The notes under the pieces were generated by a model. The model saw nothing but the letters and a program-made list of their open reading frames with translations, was not told the DNA's origin and did no database searches. The translations under genes and the position numbers were made by a program. From Rhizobium sp. SL42 (GTDB lineage Bacteria > Pseudomonadota > Alphaproteobacteria > Rhizobiales > Rhizobiaceae), in the NCBI RefSeq assembly GCF_021729845.1, contig NZ_CP063398.1:643501-707500 (forward strand): DNA of 64,000 nucleotides. The letters are read 5' to 3'. This document shows positions 18,336-27,049 of this stretch, in pieces; position 1 is the stretch's first letter; every line of letters begins with the position of its first letter.

Positions 18336-18803
18336 ATGCGTCTGCCCGAACGCGTCCTGACCGCGGTCGTTGCCGTACTGGTTGCAGGACTTGTGCTGGT
18401 GCCAACGGCCCAGGTCGTCATGCGCAACGCCTTCACCCTGCCCTTTATCGGCGCGGAAGAGCTGACGCGGTTTCTTCTGATCTGCCTGGTTTTCTGCGCC
18501 TATCCGCTGGTCGTGCAGAATGGCGAGAATATCGTGATGGGGGAGATCAAGGCCGCCCTGCCCGCCCGCCTGCGCGCGGTGGTCAATGTCAGCATTTCCG
18601 TGAGTGCCATCGCGATCACAGGATTTCTGGCCTGGGTGACCGCCACGAACATATCGAAGAACCTCTCGAATGCGACGCCGACCCTCGGCATCCCGTTCTG
18701 GATCTTCCTTGGGGCCACCCTCTTCGGTTTCGCCGGCGCCGTACTGGTTCATCTGATCCATCTGCGCAAGCCGCCGCAGGCTGACAAGAACGTCGCGGTC
18801 TGA
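18336..18803 (+). CDS. dctQ: TRAP transporter small permease, DctQ family
   Basis: A 155-residue, four-helix membrane protein. The start MRLPERVLTAVVA at 18336 has GGAG about nine bases upstream. The conserved DctQ stretch is VVMRNAFTLPFIGAEELTRFLLICLVF, and helix 4 is near residues 120-145. It links the binding protein docking site to the large DctM subunit encoded 10 bp downstream. Confidence 0.88.
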   Translation: MRLPERVLTAVVAVLVAGLVLVPTAQVVMRNAFTLPFIGAEELTRFLLICLVFCAYPLVVQNGENIVMGEIKAALPARLRAVVNVSISVSAIAITGFLAWVTATNISKNLSNATPTLGIPFWIFLGATLFGFAGAVLVHLIHLRKPPQADKNVAV

Positions 18804-18813
18804 GGAGCGTCCC

Positions 18814-20091
18814 ATGGGCTTTCTGGTCGTCGTCGCCTTTCTCGGCCTGTTCATTCTCGGTTTTCCTGTCGTCTACGCCATCCTTCTGCCGTCGATCGCC
18901 TATGTGCTGATCGAAGGCCTGCCTCTGGGCCTCTTGGCGCAGCGCATTACCTACGCGCTGGATTCGTTTCCGCTCGTCGCCGTCCCTCTCTTCATCTTCG
19001 TCGGCAACCTCATGAACCTGTCGGGCATCACCGACCGCATCTTCCTGTTCGCCTATACGCTGGTCGGTCGCATTCCCGGCGGCCTGGCACAGGTGAATGT
19101 CTTCGGCAGCCTTGTGTTTTCCGGCATGTCGGGTGCCGCGCTCGCCGATATCGGCGGTCTCGGACGCATCGAGATCGACGCCATGAAGAAGCGGGGCTTC
19201 AATCCGGCCTTTGCCGGCGCCGTCACCGCGGCATCCGCCACACTCGGACCGATCTTTCCGCCCTCGATCCCGCTCATCGTCTACGGCTCGGTCACCAGCG
19301 TCTCCATCGTCCAGTTGCTGATCGCCGGCATCATGCCCGCCATCGTCTGCACGGTGCTGCTGATGCTGACGGTCCTGATCGTTGCCATCAGGCACAACCA
19401 TCCCCGGGCGGAGCGCTGGCCAACGGGAGGTGAAATCATCCGCACGCTGCTGCCTGCCATGCCCGCCATCGTCGCACCGCTGCTGATGGTCGGCGGCATG
19501 ACGGCCGGCGCCTTCACGCCGACCGAGGCGGCCGCCATGACCGCCGTCTATGTCATCTTCATCAGCGCCGTCTTCTATCGCGAACTGACATTCGCGCATC
19601 TCTGGCACTCGGCCGTGCTGACGGCGCGTAGTTCCAGCGCCATCCTTATCATCGTCGCCTCGGCCGCGCTGTTCGGCTGGATCCTTGCCGTCGAACAGGT
19701 GCCGCAGACCTTTGCCGCCGCCCTGCTCGGGCTGTCGAAGGACCCGCTGATGTTGCTGGTCATCGCCAATCTGATCTTCTTCGTCGCCGGCATGTTCCTG
19801 GATTCCACCACCGCGACGCTGCTTCTCGTGCCCATCATCGCTCCGCCGCTTGTCCTGGCGGGTGTAGATCCCGTCCAACTCGGCATCGTCACGATCTTCA
19901 ACCTGATGCTGGGTCTTCTGACACCGCCCATGGGGCTGTCGCTGTTTCTCGTTTCCGACATTGCGAAAGTGTCTGTCCGACAGTTGCTGAAAGCGCTTCT
20001 GCCATTTTACGTCCCGCTGCTTTCCACGCTTGTAATTCTGACATTTGCGAAGGATTTCACGCTGTGGCTGCCTCGCATGATTGCCCAATAA
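18814..20091 (+). CDS. dctM: TRAP transporter large permease, DctM family
   Basis: A 425-residue, ~12-helix sodium-coupled transporter subunit. Typical motifs are PLFIFVGNLMNLSGITDRIF, the FGSLVFSGMSGAALADIGGLGRIEIDAMKKRGF segment and FPPSIPLIVYGSVTSVSI. The C-terminus overlaps the open frame leading to rpiB, whose ribosome site lies at the very end of dctM. With DctP and DctQ it forms a complete secondary uptake system. Confidence 0.93.
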   Translation: MGFLVVVAFLGLFILGFPVVYAILLPSIAYVLIEGLPLGLLAQRITYALDSFPLVAVPLFIFVGNLMNLSGITDRIFLFAYTLVGRIPGGLAQVNVFGSLVFSGMSGAALADIGGLGRIEIDAMKKRGFNPAFAGAVTAASATLGPIFPPSIPLIVYGSVTSVSIVQLLIAGIMPAIVCTVLLMLTVLIVAIRHNHPRAERWPTGGEIIRTLLPAMPAIVAPLLMVGGMTAGAFTPTEAAAMTAVYVIFISAVFYRELTFAHLWHSAVLTARSSSAILIIVASAALFGWILAVEQVPQTFAAALLGLSKDPLMLLVIANLIFFVAGMFLDSTTATLLLVPIIAPPLVLAGVDPVQLGIVTIFNLMLGLLTPPMGLSLFLVSDIAKVSVRQLLKALLPFYVPLLSTLVILTFAKDFTLWLPRMIAQ

Positions 20092-20107
20092 CCTGGAGAA
20101 CTCCCAT

Positions 20108-20554
20108 ATGCGCATCGTCATCGGTTCCGATCACGCCGGATTCCCACTCAAGTCCACCATTGTCGAGTACATCAAATCGCTGGGTCATGAGGTCACAGAT
20201 GTCGGTTCCTACGATCCAAATCCCGTCGATTTTCCCGATATCGCGAAGAGCGTGACCGCTTCGATCATCACCGGCAAAGCGGAACGCGGCCTGCTCGTCT
20301 GCGGCACTGGCGTCGGAGCCTCGATTGCAGCCAACAAGGTGAAGGGCATCCGGGCGGCGGTATGCCATGACGTGCACTCAGCGCACCAGTCGGTGGAACA
20401 CGACGACGTCAACGTCATGTGTATCGGCGCCCAGATCGTCGGTGCCTGGCTCGCCACCGACCTCGTCGACGCCTATCTCAAGGCCGAATTCTCCACCGAT
20501 GAGGATTTCCGCCGACGTGTCCGCAAGCTTGCCGAGATGGACGAGGGACGCTGA
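20108..20554 (+). CDS. RpiB/LacAB-family sugar-phosphate isomerase
   Basis: A 148-residue isomerase. The start MRIVIGSDHAG at 20108 has GGAGAA eight bases upstream. Family landmarks: SDHAG (residues 7-11), the catalytic Cys65 in VCGTGVG, His87 in AAVCHDVHSA, and NVMCIGAQIVG. RpiB enzymes interconvert aldose and ketose phosphates (ribose/ribulose, allose, or in rhizobia erythrose/erythrulose phosphates). As the last gene of a GntR-TRAP operon it probably acts on a catabolic intermediate of the imported compound rather than as the housekeeping pentose-phosphate enzyme. Confidence 0.88.
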   Translation: MRIVIGSDHAGFPLKSTIVEYIKSLGHEVTDVGSYDPNPVDFPDIAKSVTASIITGKAERGLLVCGTGVGASIAANKVKGIRAAVCHDVHSAHQSVEHDDVNVMCIGAQIVGAWLATDLVDAYLKAEFSTDEDFRRRVRKLAEMDEGR

Positions 20555-21229
20555 TGTAGACCGACGGCATTCACGGCGGAGACTGCGGCGAAATATTCGC
20601 CAAAGTCTTCGCCTTAGAACTGAACAAGTCGGATTGAAAAAAATCCAGTAAGTGATAGCGGGGGCACTATGGTCTTGAACGGAAACGAACCATCAACCCA
20701 TGCTTCATATAGCTATGTGATTGAAAATCCTATCGTTGAAACGCTGGCATGTTTCAAGGGCTGGAGCACCATATCGGCGATTGATGCGGCTCCCACCTTG
20801 AAGGTGATGTGGTAATCCGGATTGGCAATCCATAATCGAATACCCTGCAGTGCCAATGATCTGCCGTCTTAGCTTTGGGGCGGCTCCAGCTTTTCGCTTA
20901 TCTGCTTCCTGTAGGTCACCAGAACGGCCGCACTGCAAGGTCGAACGTAACCCAGGCAGTCTTCGGCAGATGGCCACCGCGCGTCGTCCGCTTCTGTGCC
21001 TGCCTGGGCGATAGCGCCTCTGGTGTCATCCAAAGGGTCAGACTTCCGCGCCCACGAAGGCCTACCTCGCATTTCGGTAAATTCGTCACATCGAACCTCA
21101 TCTTGCGGATACGATGGCGGCGGGAGGCATTGTGCTTGAAGGGTATCGCGGTGGAGGCAAGTATCGGGTTGGCCCGACATCTACGACCCCGCCACTAACG
21201 ATCCACGCACCAACGCCGATACGACCAAG
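20555..21229. other. Intergenic stretch without a recognised gene
   Basis: No convincing gene. On the minus strand near 20830-20715 a frame ending IANPDYHITFKVGAASIADMV at a stop shortly after looks coding-like and may be the tail of a lost gene, but no start or domain is recognisable. Convergent ends of the TRAP and gal operons meet here. Confidence 0.5.
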
Positions 21230-22297
21230 TCACACGGCCGATCTGGCAAACACCAGTCCGTCCAGCAGCTTGCGTGCCGTCCGCACAGAACCGGCGGCCT
21301 GCTGCGTGCCAGCGGCGTCGATATCCAGAAACACCTCCATGGAGCCCGTCGGATGCTCGATCTGATAGCGACCATCGGACGGCTGCAGCGCAGGCGAATA
21401 GGCCGGACTTCCCGGGAGACGCGTGGCTGTCGCCACGGAAATGGCCGCAAAAACGCCAATGCTCGTGTGAACCCGATGGGGAATGAAGCTTCTGGTCGAG
21501 ATCACCCCACCGCTCGTCGGCGCCGAGACGAAGACCATCTTGGGAACGGAGGCAGCCTTGACATCGCGAAGGTTCATCATTGGGCCAGCCTGCAGCCGAA
21601 TGGCCTCGACGCGCTCCTTCAGCCGATGGTTTTTCTCCAGTTCCTCCGGAGCCTCCGCCCCCGACAGATTAAAGTCCGAAGCGCGCATGATCACACACGG
21701 CATTCCATTATCGATGAGGGTCACTTCGACGCCCTCGATGACATCGACCTCCTGCCCCGTCGGCAGCAGGCTGCCGCACATGGAGCCGGCCGTGTTCTGG
21801 AACAGCAGCGGGATCGCCGCGTGGCGCCCTGGCACGCCGGCAATCTCGGTCATTCCGTCATAGGATACGCGACCGTTCGGGGTTTGGACCCGTGCAAGCG
21901 CGATCTCGCCGGTATTCACCATGTGAATGCGCACCTCCGTCTCCTCGGAAGTGGCGGAAACGAGGCCGCGCTCGATGGCCGCCGGACCGACGCCGGCGAG
22001 AATGTTGCCGCATCCCTGCGCATCGCTGACGAGAGCCTGATCGACGAAGACCTGGAGGAACAGATAGTCGACATCGGCATCGTCCCTGGTCGAGACCGAG
22101 AGAATGGCGACCTTCGATGTCAGCGGATCGCCGCCGCCGATACCGTCGATCTGCCGGGGGTCGGGTGATCCCATGATGCGCAGCAGGAGATCATTGCGCT
22201 CCGCGGGATCGGCAGGCAGGTCTTGGCCCAGAAAATAGGCCCCCTTGGATGTGCCGCCGCGCATCCAGAGACAGGGGATGCCCTGCCCGTCAGACAT
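21230..22297 (-). CDS. galD: 4-oxalomesaconate tautomerase (PrpF family)
   Basis: A 355-residue PrpF-fold isomerase. The opening [22 protein letters not shown], the segment [15 protein letters not shown], the cysteine-containing [15 protein letters not shown], and the C-terminal [11 protein letters not shown] stretch match the 4-oxalomesaconate tautomerase branch. GalD converts the keto form of oxalomesaconate to the enol form ahead of hydration in gallate breakdown. The start overlaps the galC stop by 8 bp, so it is translationally coupled as the last gene of the minus-strand gal operon. Confidence is high for the family and good for the substrate because of galB and galC next door. Confidence 0.88.
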   Translation of the reverse strand: MSDGQGIPCLWMRGGTSKGAYFLGQDLPADPAERNDLLLRIMGSPDPRQIDGIGGGDPLTSKVAILSVSTRDDADVDYLFLQVFVDQALVSDAQGCGNILAGVGPAAIERGLVSATSEETEVRIHMVNTGEIALARVQTPNGRVSYDGMTEIAGVPGRHAAIPLLFQNTAGSMCGSLLPTGQEVDVIEGVEVTLIDNGMPCVIMRASDFNLSGAEAPEELEKNHRLKERVEAIRLQAGPMMNLRDVKAASVPKMVFVSAPTSGGVISTRSFIPHRVHTSIGVFAAISVATATRLPGSPAYSPALQPSDGRYQIEHPTGSMEVFLDIDAAGTQQAAGSVRTARKLLDGLVFARSAV

Positions 22298-22961
22298 ATT
22301 TCAGCCCCTTGGCAGCCAAGGTTCCGCGCATGTCGTAAATATCGAGGCCGAGTTCTCCCGCAGCCAGACGCTGCCGCTTGGCCTCCTCGTTGGCAAGCCG
22401 CTTTTCGGCAGCGGCTAGAACGGTCTCCGCTTCCGCCCGCTTGACCACGCAAACGCCGTCATCATCCGCGACGATCACGTCGCCAGCCTCGATATGGCAT
22501 CCGGCACAGACAATGGGCACGTTCACCGAGCCCAGCGTTTCCTTCACTGTCCCCTGGGCCGAGACGGCCTTGGACCAAACCGGAAACCCCATGGCGGTGA
22601 GATCGCGGATGTCGCGCACGCCGGCATCGATCACCAGTCCCCGGCATCCGCGCGCCTTGGCCGAGGTCGCCAGGAGATCACCGAAGTAGCCGTTGTCGCA
22701 GGGGCTGGTCGGTGCGAGCACCAGGATATCGCCATCCTTCAGCTGTTCGATCGCCACGTGAAGCATCCAGTTGTCGCCAGGAGGGGAGGAAATGGTGACG
22801 GCGGAACCGGCAATTTGCGCACCCGGATAAATGGGCCGCATGTAGCTCGCCAGCATCCCCTTGCGCCCTTGCGCCTCGTGCACGGTCGCAACGCCGGCGC
22901 CAGCGAGCCTGTCGATGACCTCTTGCGAAACACGCTCGATGTTCTGGACGACGACAGCCAT
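22290..22961 (-). CDS. galC: 4-carboxy-4-hydroxy-2-oxoadipate aldolase (RraA-like class II aldolase)
   Basis: A 223-residue aldolase. The start [11 protein letters not shown] at 22961 has AAGGAG nine bases upstream. Key motifs: [16 protein letters not shown], the phosphate/carboxylate loop around [23 protein letters not shown], and the metal-anchoring ...IDAGVRD with Arg116 and Asp117. The enzyme cleaves 4-carboxy-4-hydroxy-2-oxoadipate to pyruvate and oxaloacetate, the last step of the protocatechuate 4,5 and gallate pathways. It starts two bases after the upstream dioxygenase stop, so the two are tightly coupled. Confidence 0.88.
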   Translation of the reverse strand: MAVVVQNIERVSQEVIDRLAGAGVATVHEAQGRKGMLASYMRPIYPGAQIAGSAVTISSPPGDNWMLHVAIEQLKDGDILVLAPTSPCDNGYFGDLLATSAKARGCRGLVIDAGVRDIRDLTAMGFPVWSKAVSAQGTVKETLGSVNVPIVCAGCHIEAGDVIVADDDGVCVVKRAEAETVLAAAEKRLANEEAKRQRLAAGELGLDIYDMRGTLAAKGLKYV

Positions 22962-22963
22962 GT

Positions 22964-23932
22964 TCAATGCTCCTTCTTCACCGGCGGTGTGCCGTGGGTA
23001 TGAAATGTCTCGATCGTCTTGAGCCCCCAGGCTTGGCCCTTCTTGCGATCCGTCTCGGTCCAGACGATGGGCTGCCAATCGGGCGCGAGGATCAGGCGCG
23101 CTCCGGCATTGGCGAGCTCGACGCGATTGCCTGCCGGCTCCCAGACATAGAGAAAGAAGGTGCCCTGAACCGCGTGCTTGTGGGGTCCGGTCTCGATGTG
23201 CACGCCGTTCTGCAGGAAAATGTCCGCCGCCCGGAGAATGTCCTCACGCTGATCGGTCGCATAGGTCACATGGTGCAGGCGGCCGACGCCGCCGCCATGT
23301 TCCTCGGTGCAGGCCAGGTCATAGGTCTTGTTGTTGATCGTGAACCAACATCCACCGAGCCGCCCGTTGTCGAGCTGGATGATTTCGGTGACGCGCGCAC
23401 CAAGGCACGTTTCCATGAACCGGCGAAACTCCCTGACATCCGAACTCAGCAGGTTGAGGTGATCGAGCCTGCGGGGAGCCGCACCGGTGAAGGACGAAGC
23501 CGTGTTCTTCAATGCCGCCTTTTCGGCGGCATCCTGAGCTTCGTACCACCTCGTTTCCCAATAGATCTCGAAGACATGACCGAATGGATCCTCGAAGCGG
23601 AAGGCCCGGCCGTGGCTCTGGTCACCCTCGACCCAGCCGATGACCTTGAAACCCGATGCTTCGATGATCTTAACGCGCCGTTCGAGCGCTTCCGGGCTGG
23701 AGGTCCGATAGGCAACGTGACCAAGCCCCGTCCGATCGGAACGGGTGAGTTTTAGCGAGCAGTGTTCGTAATCGTCCCAGGCCCGCAGATAGGCAGAGGT
23801 CTCGTCCGTCCCAGACAATTTCAGGCCATAGACACGCGTGAAGAAATCGAGGCTCTCCTCGAACTTGTCGGTATACATTTCGACATGCGCCAGGTGCGCA
23901 ATGTCGAAGGATGGGTTTGTCGGCATGGTCAT
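22964..23932 (-). CDS. Type I (VOC-fold) extradiol ring-cleavage dioxygenase
   Basis: A 322-residue two-domain vicinal-oxygen-chelate dioxygenase related to catechol 2,3-dioxygenases. The predicted Fe(II) ligands in the C-terminal domain are His158 (RRLDHLNLL), His221 ([10 protein letters not shown]) and Glu272 ([10 protein letters not shown]). GGAGG lies seven bases before the ATG. It opens a catecholic ring next to a hydroxyl group. Between galB and galC one would expect the LigB-type gallate dioxygenase GalA, which is unrelated in fold. This enzyme may therefore produce oxalomesaconate from gallate, or feed the pathway from another substituted catechol. The exact substrate is not visible in the sequence. 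Confidence 0.85.
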   Translation of the reverse strand: MTMPTNPSFDIAHLAHVEMYTDKFEESLDFFTRVYGLKLSGTDETSAYLRAWDDYEHCSLKLTRSDRTGLGHVAYRTSSPEALERRVKIIEASGFKVIGWVEGDQSHGRAFRFEDPFGHVFEIYWETRWYEAQDAAEKAALKNTASSFTGAAPRRLDHLNLLSSDVREFRRFMETCLGARVTEIIQLDNGRLGGCWFTINNKTYDLACTEEHGGGVGRLHHVTYATDQREDILRAADIFLQNGVHIETGPHKHAVQGTFFLYVWEPAGNRVELANAGARLILAPDWQPIVWTETDRKKGQAWGLKTIETFHTHGTPPVKKEH

Positions 23933-23977
23933 GGATCATCTCCTCCCTAGGATATTCAGGAACCGCCCCTCGGCATC

Positions 23978-24706
23978 CTAGAGTTCGTCGACGGTCCGCG
24001 GGAATACCGACTGGAAGCCTTCCGCGTATTTTGCCGCCCGTCCACCGGACTGTCCGCCAGAATTGCGCATGAAGTGGTTGGCCCTGTTTTCGGCCACGCG
24101 GGTGTAGAATTCCCAGAGATGCTCCTGCCCCTCCATGCACTCGATGGCGGCACGCTTCTTGTCCCAGACCGAGGTGATGTCGAGGAAGACATCGGGCTTC
24201 CAGCCCATCTGCTCGGTCTGATGCGGTTCGAAGAGGTAGAGCTGTGGCGCCCCGAGAACCTTCTGGCCGGGGTTGTGACCCCAGGCCTGGGCGATCATCC
24301 GCGTCTCCAGCGCAACCTGCGTCGCATACATATGGTCAGTGTTGTAGGGGTCATACTGCGAGTGGCTGAGCATGAAGGACGGCTGAACGTCACGAATGAC
24401 GTCGACCAGACGATACTTGTCTTCGTCGGTCAACCTGAGCGGATAATCTCCGAGGTCGAAGCTGATGAGATCATGAACACCAAGCGCTTTGGCCGCCTTT
24501 TCGGACTCTGCCCGGCGCGTCGCCTTGACCTTGTCGAGTGTCATGCCCGGTTGCTTCCACAGCTTCGCCGACTCGCCCCTCTCGCCGAACGACAGGCAAA
24601 CGACCGTCACCTGGTAACCCATGGCCGCATGGAGCGCGATCGCACCGCCGCATCGCCACACGAAATCCGCCGCATGCGCGCTGATCACCAGTGCAGTCTT
24701 GGCCAC
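23978..24706 (-). CDS. galB: 4-oxalomesaconate hydratase (PIG-L/LmbE-like fold)
   Basis: About 242 residues. The sequence ISAHAADFVWRCGGAIALHA is the GalB version of the PIG-L zinc motif, and VVCLSFGERGESAKLWKQ, LSHSQYDPYNTDH and YLFEPHQTEQMGWKPDV follow as in the Pseudomonas GalB branch. GalB hydrates the enol form of 4-oxalomesaconate to 4-carboxy-4-hydroxy-2-oxoadipate. The GTG at 24706 is favoured by AAGGAG six bases upstream; an ATG at 24724, with GGAG nine bases away, would add six residues. It is the first gene of the minus-strand operon galB-dioxygenase-galC-galD and is divergent from the oxidoreductase/LysR unit. Confidence 0.87.
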   Translation of the reverse strand: MAKTALVISAHAADFVWRCGGAIALHAAMGYQVTVVCLSFGERGESAKLWKQPGMTLDKVKATRRAESEKAAKALGVHDLISFDLGDYPLRLTDEDKYRLVDVIRDVQPSFMLSHSQYDPYNTDHMYATQVALETRMIAQAWGHNPGQKVLGAPQLYLFEPHQTEQMGWKPDVFLDITSVWDKKRAAIECMEGQEHLWEFYTRVAENRANHFMRNSGGQSGGRAAKYAEGFQSVFPRTVDEL

Positions 24707-24805
24707 GTTACTCTCCTTGGACATGTTGCAGACTCCAGATTTTTCCCGGTCACAGGGATGCGCGCTCAGGCCCGTCGAGATCAAATCGAAAGGCAGCACC
24801 AATCC

Positions 24806-24820
24806 ATAAGCTAGGGCTAT
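24806..24820. promoter_or_regulatory. Putative LysR box (ATA-N9-TAT) in the gal divergent promoter
   Basis: ATA, nine bases, TAT lies between the divergent galB and oxidoreductase genes, fitting the partially palindromic site bound by LysR-type activators. The LysR protein encoded at 25757 is the obvious candidate to bind it. Evidence is positional and symmetry-based. Confidence 0.45.
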
Positions 24821-24878
24821 AACGGATGGAATTCGGCCGCGGGATTTGCGAAGTTGCACTGCCAGCCAGGAGGATAAA

Positions 24879-25766
24879 ATGACGGAGCACTCGACGGCAT
24901 TTCCAGACATCGCCATGATTGGATTTGGCGAGGCCGCGCATGCCATTGCGGGGAGCTGGCACCACAGGGGTTGGTCCGCCCTGCGCACCTATGATCGCGG
25001 ACTGGAAAACCCCGAGACTCGTCACCTCATCCACGTTCGGTGCGAAGAAGCCGGGGTCGAGCCAAACGATCACCCCAAATCGGCTCTCGCGGGTGCAGGC
25101 CTCGTGATTTCGCTGGTGACGGCGGACGAAGCGCTTGCAGCAGCAATCGCATGCGCACCCCATCTCGGACCCGGCAGCCTGTGGCTGGACGGAAACTCCT
25201 GCGCGCCTGAAACGAAGGTCAAGGCAGCATCATTGATAGAGGCGGCGGGAGCGTATTATGTCGATATGGCGGTCATGGCGCCGGTCTATCCCCGGCGGCA
25301 TGAGGTACCGCTCCTGCTCGCCGGCAAGATGGCTGAACCTGCCCGAAATCTACTTCTGGAACTGGGCATGCGGCCCGAGATTGTAGGCACGCGCGTCGGC
25401 GATGCATCCACCATCAAGATGCTGCGTTCCGTGATGATCAAGGGGCTGGAAGCCCTGACAGGCGAATGCCTCCTCGCCGCGCGCCGCGCTGGTGTGGAAG
25501 ACGCAGTGCTGGCCTCCCTGAAGGCATCCGACCCCGGGATCGACTGGTCGGCCAGGGCCTCCTACAATCTGGAGCGGATGCTGGTACACGGCGAACGTCG
25601 CGCAGCCGAGATGGAAGAGGTCTGCAAGACGCTGACTAGCCTGGGGCTTCCCGACTGGATGAGCCGGAGCACCATCGAATGGCAGCGTAAACTCGCGGAT
25701 CTCGAACTCGAGGCCGGAGTGAACAGCTTGACGGTCCGGGCGGACAGGATCCTCGAATGCCTCTGA
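24879..25766 (+). CDS. 6-phosphogluconate dehydrogenase-like NAD(P)-binding protein (DUF1932 type)
   Basis: A 295-residue dehydrogenase-like protein. The start MTEHSTAFPD at 24879 has AGGAGGA upstream. The Rossmann opening IAMIGFGEAAHAIAGSWHHRGW is a variant with GFGEAA. The conserved lysine region GDASTIKMLRSVMIKG and the C-terminal DUF1932 helical domain follow. Members of this group reduce or oxidise beta-hydroxyacids. The gene overlaps the LysR gene by 10 bp and is divergent from galB, so it is probably co-regulated with aromatic acid breakdown, though its reaction there is unknown. Confidence 0.8.
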   Translation: MTEHSTAFPDIAMIGFGEAAHAIAGSWHHRGWSALRTYDRGLENPETRHLIHVRCEEAGVEPNDHPKSALAGAGLVISLVTADEALAAAIACAPHLGPGSLWLDGNSCAPETKVKAASLIEAAGAYYVDMAVMAPVYPRRHEVPLLLAGKMAEPARNLLLELGMRPEIVGTRVGDASTIKMLRSVMIKGLEALTGECLLAARRAGVEDAVLASLKASDPGIDWSARASYNLERMLVHGERRAAEMEEVCKTLTSLGLPDWMSRSTIEWQRKLADLELEAGVNSLTVRADRILECL

Positions 25767-26959
25767 TCTCGCGCAATCTCCGACACTTGCGGCTGTTTGC
25801 GGCCGTCGCGGATCTGAAGTCTCTCACAGCCACGTCGCTTGCTCTCAACATCTCCCAGCCGGCGGTCACCCAGGCGATCGGAAAACTGGAACGTGAGACT
25901 GGCGGTCCGCTGTTTACCCGCACACCACACGGCTTCTTCCTCACCGACAGAGGTACTCTCGTGCACCATCGGGTCGAAGCGGCCTTCGCGCTTCTCGACC
26001 CAGTCCTTGCCGATATCTCTCCTCGACTGAAAGTGACGCTGAGCTATGCCCAGCTACTCTCCCTCATTGCGGTCGGGGAGTGTGAAAACTTCACGCTGGC
26101 CGCCAACAAGCTCGGACTGGCGCAACCGACCGTCCATCGTGCGGTAACACAAGTCGAGCTGGAAGCCGGGCGACGCCTGTTCGAGCGCACGTCATTCGGC
26201 ATCATTCCCTCACGCGCATGCCAGGCAGCCATTCAGGCCGCCCGTCTGTCAATGTACGAGCTCGATCAGGCCGATGTCGAGCTGGCCGAATTTGATGGGG
26301 GAGAGGCCGGCAGGATCGTGATCGGCGCCATGCCGCTTGCCCGCTCGACGCTCCTGCCACGTGCCTTGAGCCGCTTCCGCCAGGCGCGCCCCACCTATCC
26401 GGTTTCCATCCTTGACGGTCCTTATGACGAGTTGCTGGGTGGCCTTCGCCGGGGTGCGATCGATTTTCTGATCGGCGCATTGCGCGAGCCCCTGCCGATC
26501 GGCGACGTCGTCCAGCAAACCCTGTTTCACGATCGACTCGCCCTGATCGCAGGCCCGGGACATCCGCTGGTCGGAATGGAGACACCGAGCTTCGATGATC
26601 TCTTGAGTTTTCCATGGGTGGTGCCGCGCAGCGGCACGCCGGCCAGGGAGCAGTTCCGATCCCTCTTCACGGAGAATGGTCGAGATCCGCCGGAGCGAAT
26701 TATCGAGTCGGGCTCCCTGCTCCTGATGCGCGAGCTCCTCGCCGACCGCCAGCATCTGGGCTGCATTTCCCGCCACCAGTCTGAACGCGAAGCCGAACAT
26801 GGCTTGCTGGTCCCGCTGCGGTTTCCGACTGAACATCTCGTCCGGCCGATCGGGATCACCACCCGGCAGACATGGTCGCCGACCAAACCACAGAAGCTGA
26901 TGTTGGACCTGCTGTCAGAAGTGTCTGCTCAGACCACGCAGCATAGCCAAACCTTATAG
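25757..26959 (+). CDS. LysR-family regulator with two N-terminal HTH domains
   Basis: A 400-residue protein, about 100 longer than ordinary LysR members. The extra length is a second helix-turn-helix: residues ~7-63 (LRHLRLFAAVADLKSLTATSLALNISQPAVTQAIGKLERE) and ~97-155 (QLLSLIAVGECENFTLAANKLGLAQPTVHRAVTQVELEAGRRLFERT) each look like a complete LysR winged helix. The PBP2-type effector domain follows from about residue 180 (RIVIGAMPLARSTLLPRALS). It is co-transcribed with the 6PGDH-like gene and sits between the gal genes and the second TRAP system, so it probably controls both. Two DNA-binding domains per chain could allow recognition of a longer operator. Confidence 0.87.
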   Translation: MPLISRNLRHLRLFAAVADLKSLTATSLALNISQPAVTQAIGKLERETGGPLFTRTPHGFFLTDRGTLVHHRVEAAFALLDPVLADISPRLKVTLSYAQLLSLIAVGECENFTLAANKLGLAQPTVHRAVTQVELEAGRRLFERTSFGIIPSRACQAAIQAARLSMYELDQADVELAEFDGGEAGRIVIGAMPLARSTLLPRALSRFRQARPTYPVSILDGPYDELLGGLRRGAIDFLIGALREPLPIGDVVQQTLFHDRLALIAGPGHPLVGMETPSFDDLLSFPWVVPRSGTPAREQFRSLFTENGRDPPERIIESGSLLLMRELLADRQHLGCISRHQSEREAEHGLLVPLRFPTEHLVRPIGITTRQTWSPTKPQKLMLDLLSEVSAQTTQHSQTL

Positions 26960-27049
26960 CGCTCCCTCGGCTTTGAATTGGTGTCCCCGCCCCTGAAGCG
27001 GCAAGAGTTGTGCCGGCACCATCAATCTTGTCTCATTTGGGAGGAAGAC

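Noticed and set aside
18616..20121. 501-codon minus-strand frame over the TRAP permease
   Set aside because: Composition is D/R/Q/H-rich, the mirror of hydrophobic codons of dctM. No domain.
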